Part shown: positions 1 through 7,734 of the stretch, piece after piece
Layout: each line of letters starts with the position of its first letter
How positions within the stretch are numbered: the stretch's first letter is position 1
Assembly (NCBI GenBank): GCA_020846005.1
Contig: JADLEQ010000048.1
Location: 1 to 64,000, forward strand
Reading direction: 5' to 3'
Length of the DNA stretch: 64,000 nucleotides
DNA from: Polyangiaceae bacterium
Lineage (GTDB): Bacteria > Myxococcota_A > Polyangia > Polyangiales > Polyangiaceae
The notes under the pieces: model-generated
What the model was told of the DNA's origin: nothing
Seen by the model: only the letters and a program-made list of their open reading frames with translations
Database searches by the model: none
Made by a program: the position numbers and the translations under genes

Positions 1-1
1 G

Positions 2-901
2 ATGGCGAGCACGTCGCACCCGAGGGACGCGCTCGGCCGCATCGCGCGGCGGGTGGACGAGCAGGCGGGGCGAGTGACGACGTGGGAGTACGAGTACGAC
101 GCGCGTGGCCGGCTGGCGCGCGTGCTTCAGCCGCTCCGGTGGCAAGGGCGGTGGCTGCGGGAGGGCGGCCTGTACGACGCGCGGGCGCGGTGGTGGTCGC
201 CGGCTCTGGGGAGCTTCACGAGCGCGGACGAGCTCGGCTACGTGAGCGGCGCGAGGACGCTGTGGAGCTGGCCGGGGCAGAACGCGTTGGGGGTGGGAGA
301 CATGAGCGGGCGCGTCGCGATGCGCAGCGACGACGCATACGGCTGGGCGACGAGCGGGAACTTCGGGTTCGGGCTGATGATGTTCGCGAGGGGGCAGGAG
401 CAGCGCCGGGCGGGGCTTCTCGACGCGGCGTCGACGGGCGGCGGATCACTGGGCTCGGCCGCGTGCGGCGCGGCGGCGATGGGCGCTGCCGGAGGCATGA
501 TCGGGGCGGAGGGCTCCGTCGCGGTCGGCGCGGCGGCTGCCGTCGGAGCGCTGGGGGCGGTCGTGGCGCGCGGCGCGGGAGGGGGGGCGGGACAGGCGTT
601 CAAGTCGTTCACGCAGCGGAACTTCCGCGCGAACCCAGGACGGCTGACCGGCAGCATCCCGGAAGGCGCGCAAGCGCACCACGTCCTGCCGGCGAAATTC
701 GAGGCGCAGTTCGGTCGTGCACGGATCAACATCCACGACCCGCGCTTCGGTGCGTGGTGGGAGGCCGGCGCCCACGGACGAGCGGTGTCTGCATACAACG
801 CGGCCTGGGAGAGCTTCCTGACCTCGAATCCCTCGCCCGAACAGATCCCGCAGTTCGGTCGGGACGTCTCGGCGCGTTATGGGCTCGGCGTTGGCTTCTA
901 G
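2..901 (+). CDS. C-terminal part of an RHS-type polymorphic toxin with putative HNH-like nuclease tip (5' end outside window)
   Basis: The reading frame is open to the window edge, so the ATG at 2 is probably internal and most of the protein lies upstream. Residues ~10-40 hold YD-like pieces (YEYDARGRL), and ~57-95 a degenerate RHS core end (YDARARWWSPALGSFTSADE) where toxin tips begin in RHS proteins. An Ala/Gly-rich hydrophobic stretch follows (~140-195), as in segments linking RHS cores to effectors. The last ~80 residues contain AHHVLPAKFE and later H/W-rich positions (AHGRAVSAYNAAW), resembling AHH/SHH-type HNH nuclease toxins or the DUF2380 group. The next gene overlaps and is the expected immunity gene. 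Nuclease activity is inferred from the HH motif only. Confidence 0.7.
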   Translation: MASTSHPRDALGRIARRVDEQAGRVTTWEYEYDARGRLARVLQPLRWQGRWLREGGLYDARARWWSPALGSFTSADELGYVSGARTLWSWPGQNALGVGDMSGRVAMRSDDAYGWATSGNFGFGLMMFARGQEQRRAGLLDAASTGGGSLGSAACGAAAMGAAGGMIGAEGSVAVGAAAAVGALGAVVARGAGGGAGQAFKSFTQRNFRANPGRLTGSIPEGAQAHHVLPAKFEAQFGRARINIHDPRFGAWWEAGAHGRAVSAYNAAWESFLTSNPSPEQIPQFGRDVSARYGLGVGF

Positions 902-1478
902 GGCGTTCCCGGGATTCTCGAACGTGTACTGGCTCCATGAGTCGGGCGGCAGCCGAGCGTTCCGAGGGAGTATCTCGCTGTCCGTCGAAGACGCTTTTGC
1001 CACCACGCGCGCGGACAAGCGGCCCGGTCGTGTTGAGGTCCGGTGGGCAATGGGTGCCAAGGTCCCCGTGGATATGATCCGGGCTACGATCGTCGCGCCG
1101 GTCATCGTGTCGGACCTCGTCGTAGACGTCCTCAAGACTCGTGAGTTTACGGGATGGGAGACCTACCCGATCGAGTTGTTCGGGCACGATGGCATCCCGA
1201 TCCACGGCTACCAGGGACTGGCTGTGCGAGGCCGATGCGGCCCGATCGACGACAGTCGGTCGATGAAGTTCGACAAGATCATGCCGGGCGGCGTCTTCCC
1301 ATGGTGGCGCGGCCTGTACTTCGACCCAGCCACTTGGGACGGTTCGGACCTGTTCATGCCGGCTGGCAACGTGGGGTGGATCTTAGTGGTGGAGGCGGTC
1401 AAGCGGGCGTTCGAGAAGGCGAAGGTGAAGAACGGGCTATTCACACGGTTGGATGAGGTGGAGCGGATGAAGTTGTAG
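879..1478 (+). CDS. Putative immunity protein (Imm11/DUF1629-like) for the preceding RHS toxin
   Basis: A 199-residue protein without signal peptide or membrane segment, so cytoplasmic. Its C-terminal half has the arrangement of Imm11/DUF1629-type proteins: an aromatic-rich centre (GVFPWWRGLYFDP), then WDGSDLF and a final helix with GLFTRLDEVER. The ATG at 879 overlaps the toxin end by 23 nt, with a GTG at 924 as alternative, which implies translational coupling. The position directly behind a toxin tip is the classic place for a cognate immunity gene, and that context supports the role as strongly as the sequence. The family assignment is from memory of the motif pattern and is moderate. Confidence 0.55.
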   Translation: MGSALASRAFPGFSNVYWLHESGGSRAFRGSISLSVEDAFATTRADKRPGRVEVRWAMGAKVPVDMIRATIVAPVIVSDLVVDVLKTREFTGWETYPIELFGHDGIPIHGYQGLAVRGRCGPIDDSRSMKFDKIMPGGVFPWWRGLYFDPATWDGSDLFMPAGNVGWILVVEAVKRAFEKAKVKNGLFTRLDEVERMKL

Positions 1479-1683
1479 CGGCGGCTCGTGCCGGTTCCTT
1501 CCCGCCTTGGCGGGCTCGGCGACGCTGGCGGGGATGGCCAGAGGTTGTTAGCGCGCCCTGTCGGACGACCGGCGACGCAAACCTTGAGCGTCCGAGGTCT
1601 AGGAACGGCGGATCCCGCGCTCACCACTGCGGCCCGGACGCTGATCGACTCCGTCTATGTCCAGCTCCAGGCGTCCTGCGGCG

Positions 1684-1722
1684 GCCTCCCTCCTGAGCCC
1701 GCGCACGTAGTTTGAGGGAGGC
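1684..1722. terminator. Possible hairpin terminator after the toxin-immunity pair
   Basis: GCCTCCCTC (1684-1692) and GAGGGAGGC (1714-1722) form a perfect 9-bp inverted repeat around a 21-nt loop, between the end of the immunity gene and the end of the convergent small gene at 1759. There is no T-tract, so intrinsic termination is uncertain. The rest of 1479-1758 shows nothing convincing. Confidence 0.25.
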
Positions 1723-1758
1723 GCGAGCGAGTTTCGTGCGGGACGCGGCGCGTCGAGT

Positions 1759-2052
1759 TCAGAACAGCCCGTCGTCGTGGGGGGCGCAGCCGCCGCGGAC
1801 GGCGCGGCGGACGGCGGCTGAGTAGAGGTGGAGGAGGTCGCAGAGCTCGGCGACGCGGGAGAGGACGAGGTTGGCGGTGAGGAGCGAAGAAGCGACGTCG
1901 TGATCGGGGTCGAAGGGCAGGTCGTCGACGGTGGGGTGCTCGGCGCGGAGGGCCGACTCTGCGGCGGCGAGGGCGGCATCGAGCACGGCGAGCGTGGCGG
2001 CCTCGGGGAAGTGATGGAGGACGCGCTCGTCGGGCATCGTGACGGTGATCAT
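1759..2052 (-). CDS. Small hypothetical protein, 97 residues
   Basis: Reads from ATG at 2052 (MITVTMPDERVLHHFPEA). An upstream in-frame extension to 2109 would run through short direct repeats and is unlikely to be coding. The protein is mostly helical, with Ala/Leu-rich helices (TLAVLDAALAAAESALRAEH and a second with SLLTANLVLSRVAELCDLL) separated by an acidic Pro/Asp loop, and has no signal peptide. The family is not recognised. It stands alone, opposite to the toxin-immunity genes and just downstream of the repeat cluster at 2074-2154, so it may be a passenger of a decayed mobile element. No function is proposed. Confidence 0.5.
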   Translation of the reverse strand: MITVTMPDERVLHHFPEAATLAVLDAALAAAESALRAEHPTVDDLPFDPDHDVASSLLTANLVLSRVAELCDLLHLYSAAVRRAVRGGCAPHDDGLF

Positions 2053-2073
2053 GGCGGTCAAGCCTCCCTCGCT

Positions 2074-2154
2074 GGTGGCCCCATCAGGCTGCTGACGGGG
2101 TGGCCCCATGGCCCTGCGAAAATCCGGTCAGGGGTGGCCCCATGAACCTGCGAA
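2074..2154. repeat. Three short direct repeats GGTGGCCCCAT, possible mobile-element end
   Basis: GGTGGCCCCAT occurs at 2074-2084, 2099-2109 and 2133-2143. The last two copies extend to a longer unit sharing CCTGCGAA (2113-2120 and 2147-2154), giving a 22-bp repeat with a 34-bp period. Arrays of short repeats like this occur at the ends of some insertion sequences, for example the IS21 type, but no transposase or matching opposite end is visible here. Confidence 0.4.
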
Positions 2155-2724
2155 CCGGCAGCCGGACACCAGTGACCCGCGCGATGACCATGTCTAAGCG
2201 AATACGCCGCCCGTGAGGTCGACACGGACGGCATCCACCCGGCTCCGACCGACAAGAATAGTTGTCGCCGACCGGCGAGCGTAATTGACGCGGATCGGCT
2301 ACTGACCCACGGGGACGAGGCGTCTACCTACACCGAGTACGGCGAGCTCCTGACGCGCATCCACGTACCGAGCGGCGCGGCGACGACCCACGCCCACCAC
2401 GCACGCGTAACCCTGAATCGGGCGGACCTGCCCGGCGGCGAGGTGATCGAGTGGCTGATCGACGGGCGAGACCGGCGCGGCGGCAAGCGGCGCGACGGGG
2501 TGCTCGAGCGCCCGTGGGTCCGCAAGGACGAGCTCCGGATCGCCGCGGAGCTGGCCGGAGCGGGCGCGCCGGTGGCGCGGCACGTGTACGGGTCGAGGAG
2601 CGGGGCGACGTCGGCTCCGACGTGAGCCGCCTCGCGCTTCAGCGCCCACCGCGATCGCGACACCGCGCGCGGCCGCGCCGGCGTGGCCCATGACCGCAGC
2701 GCGCCCCGCTCCGGCCCGCCGCCG
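2155..2724. other. Intergenic or degenerate stretch
   Basis: No convincing intact gene. One + strand frame is open from about 2188 to 2625 and has protein-like composition (for example RHYG-free text ending VARHVYGSRSG, with Glu/Asp/Trp use normal for coding DNA), but it lacks an ATG or GTG until GTG 2443, which would leave only 60 residues. It reads best as the tail of a decayed gene. A 6-bp inverted repeat, CGACAA (2250-2255) with TTGTCG (2262-2267), lies near its left end. Confidence 0.35.
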
Positions 2725-3195
2725 CTACGGAGCCGGCTTCTCGCCGCCCTCGGGCGGGGGCGGGGGCTCCGGTGGCTGGGCTGGGGGGGGCTCGCTCTTC
2801 GCCTGGCGCACGGCCTCACTCACGAACGACTCGACGCGGCCGACCACCCGCTCTACCGCGCCCACCAGCTCGCTTCCCGCCGAGCCCGCGAGCTGCTCGA
2901 GGTTGCGGGGATCCAGGGCCTCGACGGCCTTCTTCCCCATCTCGCGCGCCGTCGTGCGGTCCACCGCCTCGACCTTGTCGACCGCCTTGCGGGCGAGCTC
3001 CTCGATCGCCTCGGCGCCCCGCTCCACGCCCTGCATCGCCTTGCGGCCGAGCTCGTCCACCGGGGCTGTCTCTAGGTCGCGGAGGGCGCGGCGCGCCGCG
3101 CGGAGGACCAAGCCGAGGCCCGCCGCGAGATCGTCGCGGGCGCTCGGGGCGGGGGGGGCAACGTCGCTCGGGTCCCGCTGCGCATCGTCGGCCAT
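2725..3195 (-). CDS. Hypothetical amphipathic-helix protein, 156 residues
   Basis: Start taken at ATG 3195 (MADDAQRDPSD); upstream in-frame sequence is Arg/Pro-rich and overlaps the divergent gene. After an acidic N-terminus the centre is a chain of amphipathic helices (ARRALRDLE, LGRKAMQGVERGAEAIEEL, RKAVDKVEAVD, then VGAVERVVGRVESFVSEAV). It ends in a Pro/Glu-rich tail. No signal peptide or membrane segment is seen. The pattern is phasin- or apolipoprotein-like, suggesting a surface-binding or coiled-coil role, but no family is recognised. It is divergent from the serine acetyltransferase gene at 3301 and may share its control region. Confidence 0.6.
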   Translation of the reverse strand: MADDAQRDPSDVAPPAPSARDDLAAGLGLVLRAARRALRDLETAPVDELGRKAMQGVERGAEAIEELARKAVDKVEAVDRTTAREMGKKAVEALDPRNLEQLAGSAGSELVGAVERVVGRVESFVSEAVRQAKSEPPPAQPPEPPPPPEGGEKPAP

Positions 3196-3300
3196 GCGCC
3201 GGAAGATGGCCACGCCCGGCGACGAAGGCAACCGCGGCCGTGCGCCGCGCCGGGGCGGGTGATACGACCGGGCTCCGCCCGCCGAGCGAGCGCGCCGCCG

Positions 3301-4212
3301 ATGCCCGACGAACCCCACAGCAGCCTGGAGCTCGAGCGAGCCATCGACGCGGTGGCCGCGAGCTACGACGGCCCCGAGGAGATCAACAACCTTGCGAGCG
3401 CCGCGCTGCCGAACCGCCGCGCCGTCGTCGAGGCCTTCGACCACCTCCGGCCGGTCTTGTTCATGGGCTTCTACAGCTCGCGCGGCTTGAACCGGCACAA
3501 CCTGCGCCATGGCATCGCCGAGCACCTGTACCCGGCGGTCGAGGGGCTCACCGAGCAGGTGCGTCGAGCCCTAGCGTACGAGCGGGACGCCGGGCGCGAC
3601 CCCGGGCGCGAGCCGCCCGATGCCATCGCCCGCGCCGTGGTCCTCCGGCTCGTCCACCGGTTGCCCGAGCTCCGCCGAGTGCTGAACACTGATGTCCTCG
3701 CGGCGTTCGACGGCGATCCGGCCGCGCGCAGCATCGAGGAGGTGGTGTTCAGCTACCCCTCGATCGTCGCGCTCACGGCTCACCGCCTCGCTCACGTGCT
3801 CTGGCGGGAGAGCGTGCCGATGATCCCGCGCATCCTCTCCGAGCACGCCCACGCCCTCACCGGCATCGACATCCACGCCGGGGCGACGATCGGCGAGCGC
3901 TTCTTCATCGACCACGGGACGGGCGTCGTGGTGGGCGAGACCTCCGTCCTCGGCCGCAACGTGAAGCTCTACCAGGGCGTGACGCTCGGCGCGCTCTCGA
4001 CCCGCCGCGGGACGGACGGCTGCTGCGGCGGCCAGCGCCACCCGACGCTCGAGGACGGCGTTACCGTCTACGCCGGCGCCACCATCCTGGGCGGAACGAC
4101 GGTGGTCGGCGCGGGCTCCGTGATCGGCGCCAACGTCTGGCTCACCCACTCCGTGCCGCCCGGCTCGCGCATCGCGGGCCGCGGGCGAGACGGCGAGGAG
4201 GCCGCGTGGTGA
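3301..4212 (+). CDS. cysE: Serine O-acetyltransferase
   Basis: Transfers acetyl from acetyl-CoA to L-serine, the step committing serine to cysteine. The 303-residue protein has the long helical N-terminal domain of SAT enzymes (to ~160; the family region with FSYPSIVALTAHRLAH precedes the barrel), then a left-handed beta-helix of hexapeptide repeats (~180-290). The key run HAGATIGERFFIDHGTGVVV carries the conserved catalytic His pair region and the FIDHGTG signature, followed by VGETSVLG and KLYQGVTLG. ATG 3301 (MPDEPHSS) is preferred; a GTG at 3259 would add 14 Pro/Arg-rich residues. The long N-terminus resembles the EpsC-like branch. The lipoprotein gene behind it overlaps the stop. Confidence 0.93.
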   Translation: MPDEPHSSLELERAIDAVAASYDGPEEINNLASAALPNRRAVVEAFDHLRPVLFMGFYSSRGLNRHNLRHGIAEHLYPAVEGLTEQVRRALAYERDAGRDPGREPPDAIARAVVLRLVHRLPELRRVLNTDVLAAFDGDPAARSIEEVVFSYPSIVALTAHRLAHVLWRESVPMIPRILSEHAHALTGIDIHAGATIGERFFIDHGTGVVVGETSVLGRNVKLYQGVTLGALSTRRGTDGCCGGQRHPTLEDGVTVYAGATILGGTTVVGAGSVIGANVWLTHSVPPGSRIAGRGRDGEEAAW

Positions 4213-4922
4213 GGCCCGCCCTGCTCACGCTCGTCGCCGCCGCGTGGGCGCTGGCCGGCTGCGCAGTGAGCGACGACGTCGACCGGCCCCCTGGCGGCGG
4301 GGCCGGCGGGGGCGGTGCCTCGAGCGGCGGCGCCGCAGGGACGGGCGGCTTCGGCGGTGGCACGTCGGGCACCGCGGGCGCGTCGGGAACAGCGGGCAAC
4401 GCGGGCGCGAGCGGCGGCGTCGGCGGCACGTCGGGCGCGGGGGGCACCGCGAGCGGCGGCGTCGGCGGCACGTCGGGCGCGGGGGGCACCGCGAGCGGCG
4501 GCGTCGGCGGCACGTCGGGCGCGGGCGGCGCCGCGAGCGGCGGCGTCGGCGGCACGTCGGGCACGGGCGGCACCGCGAGCGGCGGCACCTCCGGCACCGG
4601 TGGGGCGAGCGGCCTCGATCCGGGGCTCGCGCTGCCCGACGGGAGCGGCACGCCCTGCTCGACCCCGGGCGGCATGGGGGACTGCCCCGGCATCGAGGTG
4701 TGCCGGATCTCCGGGCCCTCCGAGGGGCGCTGCGAGAGCTGCTCGGGGTGCGGCAACCTGAACGCGGCGTGCAGCTCGAGCGCGGACTGCGACATCCTCT
4801 TCCAGTGCTACCTCGGGCACTGCGTCGGCTTCTGTGATCTGCAGTATCCGCAGCTCTGCGGCAACCCGGACGACTGCGTCAACGTCGGGCACGCGACCCA
4901 CGGCGTCTGCATGCCCTACTGA
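4206..4922 (+). CDS. Gly/Ser/Thr-rich lipoprotein with Cys-rich C-terminal domain
   Basis: Start is GTG 4206 or 4209, overlapping the end of cysE by up to 7 nt. A short hydrophobic leader ends in a lipobox (LAGC, Cys about residue 19), so it should be exported and lipid-anchored. A low-complexity linker follows (~30-135), built of 14-residue units such as GGVGGTSGAGGTAS. The C-terminal ~100 residues carry about 14 cysteines (for example CESCSGCGNLNAACSS and CDLQYPQLCGNPDDC), resembling the small disulfide-rich modules common on myxobacterial surface proteins. The linker probably spans periplasm or surface layer. Function unknown; overlap with cysE suggests co-transcription, not necessarily a shared role. 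Confidence 0.75.
   Translation: MVRPALLTLVAAAWALAGCAVSDDVDRPPGGGAGGGGASSGGAAGTGGFGGGTSGTAGASGTAGNAGASGGVGGTSGAGGTASGGVGGTSGAGGTASGGVGGTSGAGGAASGGVGGTSGTGGTASGGTSGTGGASGLDPGLALPDGSGTPCSTPGGMGDCPGIEVCRISGPSEGRCESCSGCGNLNAACSSSADCDILFQCYLGHCVGFCDLQYPQLCGNPDDCVNVGHATHGVCMPY
4407..4574 (+). repeat. Four 42-bp tandem repeats coding a Gly-rich linker
   Basis: Near-identical 42-bp units begin at 4407, 4449, 4491 and 4533, each starting GCGAGCGGCGGCGTCGG and coding GGVGGTSGAGGTAS-type units; a partial fifth follows. The near-identity at DNA level suggests recent slippage or recombination, so copy number may vary among strains. Confidence 0.85.
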
Positions 4923-5051
4923 GGGGGGCAGGCCACCGAGCTCCGGGCGCTCGGCACGGGTCGTCGCCGGCTCCCCGAGCCCGCGGAGCCAGTCAGCCTC
5001 TCGAGCCGGGCTCCCGCGGGTCCCGGGAGCCGCCCACCTCGTGCGACGTCC

Positions 5052-5522
5052 TCACGGTCTCTTGATGCGCGGGGTCCCGTCGGGTGCGAAGTCGCCTTCG
5101 ACGACGACGCTTGCCCCTTCGTCGACGTACTTGCCGTCTTTGAGGACGCTCCGCCTCGACGCCTCGACGGCGAACGTCCCCGCCCACCCCTGGCGCTGGA
5201 CATTCCGGGCCTCGAGGCGGAAGCTCGCCTCGCCCTTCGGGCCCTGGACGGTCGACAGGACGCTCACGGCGTCCTGGCCCGACAGCGCGGGGAGTACGTC
5301 CCGGCGAAGCCTCCGCGTCATCGCGAGCGAGATCGACGCGGGGCTCCCGACGACACCGATGACGTTGGGGTCCTTCTCGAGGAGCTCCACGGCGCGGGCG
5401 AGGGGCGGCGCGGAGGTCGCGAAGAGGTGCTTGCCGAAGGCCGCGAGCGCGATCAGGGCGCAAACCACCAAGAGTCCAAGGATGCGGCGAGGACTCCCCG
5501 GTGGCTTCTGGGCAGCGTTCAT
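5052..5522 (-). CDS. Membrane-anchored Coa1-like protein
   Basis: 156 residues: a charged N-terminus, one transmembrane helix (~14-32, ILGLLVVCALIALAAFG), then a soluble domain outside the cytoplasm. The domain begins AVELLEKDPNVIGVVGSP, and later has GEASFRLEARN and GTFAVEA, matching the layout of Coa1/Tim21-type domains (helix, N-P-x-V, small-residue turn, beta strands with G-x-A-x-F). In other organisms Coa1 helps cytochrome oxidase assembly; bacterial relatives are mostly uncharacterised, so that role is only suggestive. GAGGAG lies about 9 nt before ATG 5522, which fixes the start. It follows the lipoprotein hydrolase gene on the same strand, separated by 34 nt. Confidence 0.5.
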   Translation of the reverse strand: MNAAQKPPGSPRRILGLLVVCALIALAAFGKHLFATSAPPLARAVELLEKDPNVIGVVGSPASISLAMTRRLRRDVLPALSGQDAVSVLSTVQGPKGEASFRLEARNVQRQGWAGTFAVEASRRSVLKDGKYVDEGASVVVEGDFAPDGTPRIKRP

Positions 5523-5556
5523 TGGGCCGATGCTCCTCAGACGGAGTTCGCGGCGC

Positions 5557-7644
5557 TCAGTACGGGTCGATCGCGGTGCCGTGCCCGGCGCCGAGCGCGG
5601 AGCGGAAGAACTCCACGTACTGCGCCCGGGCCTCCGTCGTGAAGATGAGCCCGCCGTGGTCCGCCTTCTTGCCGTCGGCGCGGTCGAACTGCGCGAGGAC
5701 GCCCGTGGCCCCGCCCGGCAGGTTGCCGGTGACGGGGCCCGTCACCGTGCGCACCCCGGAGACCTTGCGGACCTCGTGCAGCAGCTCGAGCCCGGCCGCG
5801 CGGCTCATGGCCTCGGTGGTCGAGTTCGGGACGATGGTGTCGTCCGCTACCTCCTGGACGAGCACGTCGCGCGCCACCCAGCCGGGGACACCCGCCAGCG
5901 GCTCGAGCGTGGCGAAGCGGGCGAAGTTCAGCGGGTCGCCCGGATCGACGATGGCCTGCGTCGCCGCCATGAACCGCGCGATGGCGCCGAAGGGCGTGCC
6001 GTCCGGCGCGAGGCCCTCGACCACCAGCCGGAAGGTGTTCGAGTCGCGGAGCAGCGTCATGAGCCCCGCGCCGCCGACGTTCCACGTCGCGTGTCGGATC
6101 TCGGGCGCCAGCGCCATGATCGTCGGCCCCTGCACCGAGCCGAACGAGTGTCCGATGTAGAGGATGCGGGAGAGGTCGAGGTCGGGCTCGCCGTCGCCGA
6201 CGGGGTTGCCGCTCCCATCGAGCGGCAGCAGGTCGAGCGTCGAGAGCGACGAGATGAACCGCACGAGCTCGAGCTGGTCGGCGGCCATTTGGCGGAAGTT
6301 GTCGCGCGCCCGCCCGATCACGAACTCGTCGTTCTCGTCGATGCCGAAGAAGCCGTACACGCTGGTGATGAGGGTCGTCGTCCCGCCCGGCGGGACGCGG
6401 GAGCCGTGCTCCGGCGAGTCGATGGCGAACACCGCGGCGCCGCTCTCGTGGAGGTCCGCGAGGCGCTCGGTGGTGCCCCAGCAGCCGTCCTTGTCGCCGC
6501 CGAGGCCGTGGCCGTAGATCACGACCGGGCGCTTGCCGCCACGCGTGGCGTCGCTGAACGCGAGGAACACCTCGAGATCGACCGTGCTCTGGACGACGGG
6601 CGCGCCGTTCGGCCCGAGCTCCCACTGGCCGTCCGGCTTCGGCTTGCGGTACTCGGGCGCCGCGAAGCTGCCCACGAAGCGGACGCGACCGTCCGACTGG
6701 ACGGGGGTCTCGACGCTCCACGGCGCAGTCGCCGCGGGCGCCGGTGCGGCCCGGCGCTCGGTGCCGAGCGCGACCACCCCGCTCAGGACGTCGCCGGTGG
6801 TGAAGGTCGTCGCCACGACGACGTCGTCGCGGTCCAGCCCCGCGGCGGGCTCGAGCACGTCGAGCGCCGCCCGCAGCTCCGCGGCGTACGCCGTCCGATC
6901 GCGGCCCTCGAGGACGTCGTGCATCTCCTGCGTGCGGCCGACGGGCGTGCCATCGTGCGCCAGCAGGCGGGTCGTCCCGACGAGGGCGTACCGCGTCTTC
7001 GGCAGGAGGGGCACCGCCGGCTGGGCGATGATCGTGAACTCGTCGGCGATCCAGAACTCGTCCGCTGCCTGCTCCCAGTAGGTCGGGATGATGCCGACCA
7101 GGGTACCGACCGCGTCGGAGGTCGGGTCGACGTTGGCGAGGTAGAGCGGCGCGCCCGGCGCCTGGTAGTCCGAGGCGTCCAGCACCGGATCGAGCACCGG
7201 CGGCTCGGCGTCGGGGCGCTGGACCAGGCCCCGCGGGTCGATGGGCCCGGAGAACGTCACGATCACGCCCCCGGTCGTCGAGAAGCCGTCGAGCTGGTTC
7301 AGCTCGGCGGCCGTCACCGGGTACGAGGTCACGAGCTGGTCGCGGGTCGTCTCCGGGCGCAGATCCAGCCGGAGCCCGGTCGCGGTCGTCGCGTCCGCCT
7401 TCGTGTAGCGGTTCGATGGGAACGGCGTGAGGTCGGTGTCCGGCAGCGGCCCGTACGTCGCGACGACGCTCGCCGGATCCGGGGTCGTCGGGCCCGCGTC
7501 GCTCGGCGCCGCGTCGTCGCTGCCGCAGCCGATCGCGCCGCCGAGCGCGAGGATCGCGCCGATCGCCGCGCTCGCGGATGCCCGGTCACCCCCCCGCAGC
7601 CACCACACTCGCTCGGACGCTCGGGAAGCCGACGGCGCTCGCAT
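5557..7644 (-). CDS. VolA-like lipoprotein serine hydrolase (Lipase_bact_N plus alpha/beta hydrolase)
   Basis: 695 residues. The leader ends in GGAIGC (Cys ~40), so a lipoprotein. The N-terminal half has the layout of the bacterial virulence-factor lipase N domain: PFPSNRYTK near residue 75, then LDGFSTTGGVIVTFSGPID. The catalytic half shows an oxyanion-type GHGLGGDKDGC, DSPEHGSR, and the nucleophile elbow YIGHSFGSVQG (Ser ~ residue 505). A late Asp/His pair (DDTIVPNS; DHGGLIF) completes a plausible triad. Relatives include surface-exposed lysophospholipases, so an outer-membrane lipase or esterase is likely; substrate unknown. Start ATG 7644 has TAGAGT 6 nt upstream (7651-7656), fitting a leaderless transcript. 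Confidence 0.7.
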   Translation of the reverse strand: MRAPSASRASERVWWLRGGDRASASAAIGAILALGGAIGCGSDDAAPSDAGPTTPDPASVVATYGPLPDTDLTPFPSNRYTKADATTATGLRLDLRPETTRDQLVTSYPVTAAELNQLDGFSTTGGVIVTFSGPIDPRGLVQRPDAEPPVLDPVLDASDYQAPGAPLYLANVDPTSDAVGTLVGIIPTYWEQAADEFWIADEFTIIAQPAVPLLPKTRYALVGTTRLLAHDGTPVGRTQEMHDVLEGRDRTAYAAELRAALDVLEPAAGLDRDDVVVATTFTTGDVLSGVVALGTERRAAPAPAATAPWSVETPVQSDGRVRFVGSFAAPEYRKPKPDGQWELGPNGAPVVQSTVDLEVFLAFSDATRGGKRPVVIYGHGLGGDKDGCWGTTERLADLHESGAAVFAIDSPEHGSRVPPGGTTTLITSVYGFFGIDENDEFVIGRARDNFRQMAADQLELVRFISSLSTLDLLPLDGSGNPVGDGEPDLDLSRILYIGHSFGSVQGPTIMALAPEIRHATWNVGGAGLMTLLRDSNTFRLVVEGLAPDGTPFGAIARFMAATQAIVDPGDPLNFARFATLEPLAGVPGWVARDVLVQEVADDTIVPNSTTEAMSRAAGLELLHEVRKVSGVRTVTGPVTGNLPGGATGVLAQFDRADGKKADHGGLIFTTEARAQYVEFFRSALGAGHGTAIDPY

Positions 7645-7734
7645 GGCGCGACTCTACCATCGCTCGCGCCGCGGCGTGGCCGCCGCGCGCCGCGCCCGCG
7701 CCGTCGCCGGTCGCCGCCGGCGCGGCGGCGGCCC

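Noticed and set aside
1488-1715. 75-residue frame after the immunity gene
   Set aside because: No motif or good start, and it overlaps the inverted repeat at 1684-1722.
4407-4574. CRISPR-like array
   Set aside because: The repeats are contiguous 42-bp units without spacers and code for a Gly-rich linker. No CRISPR array was seen anywhere in the window.
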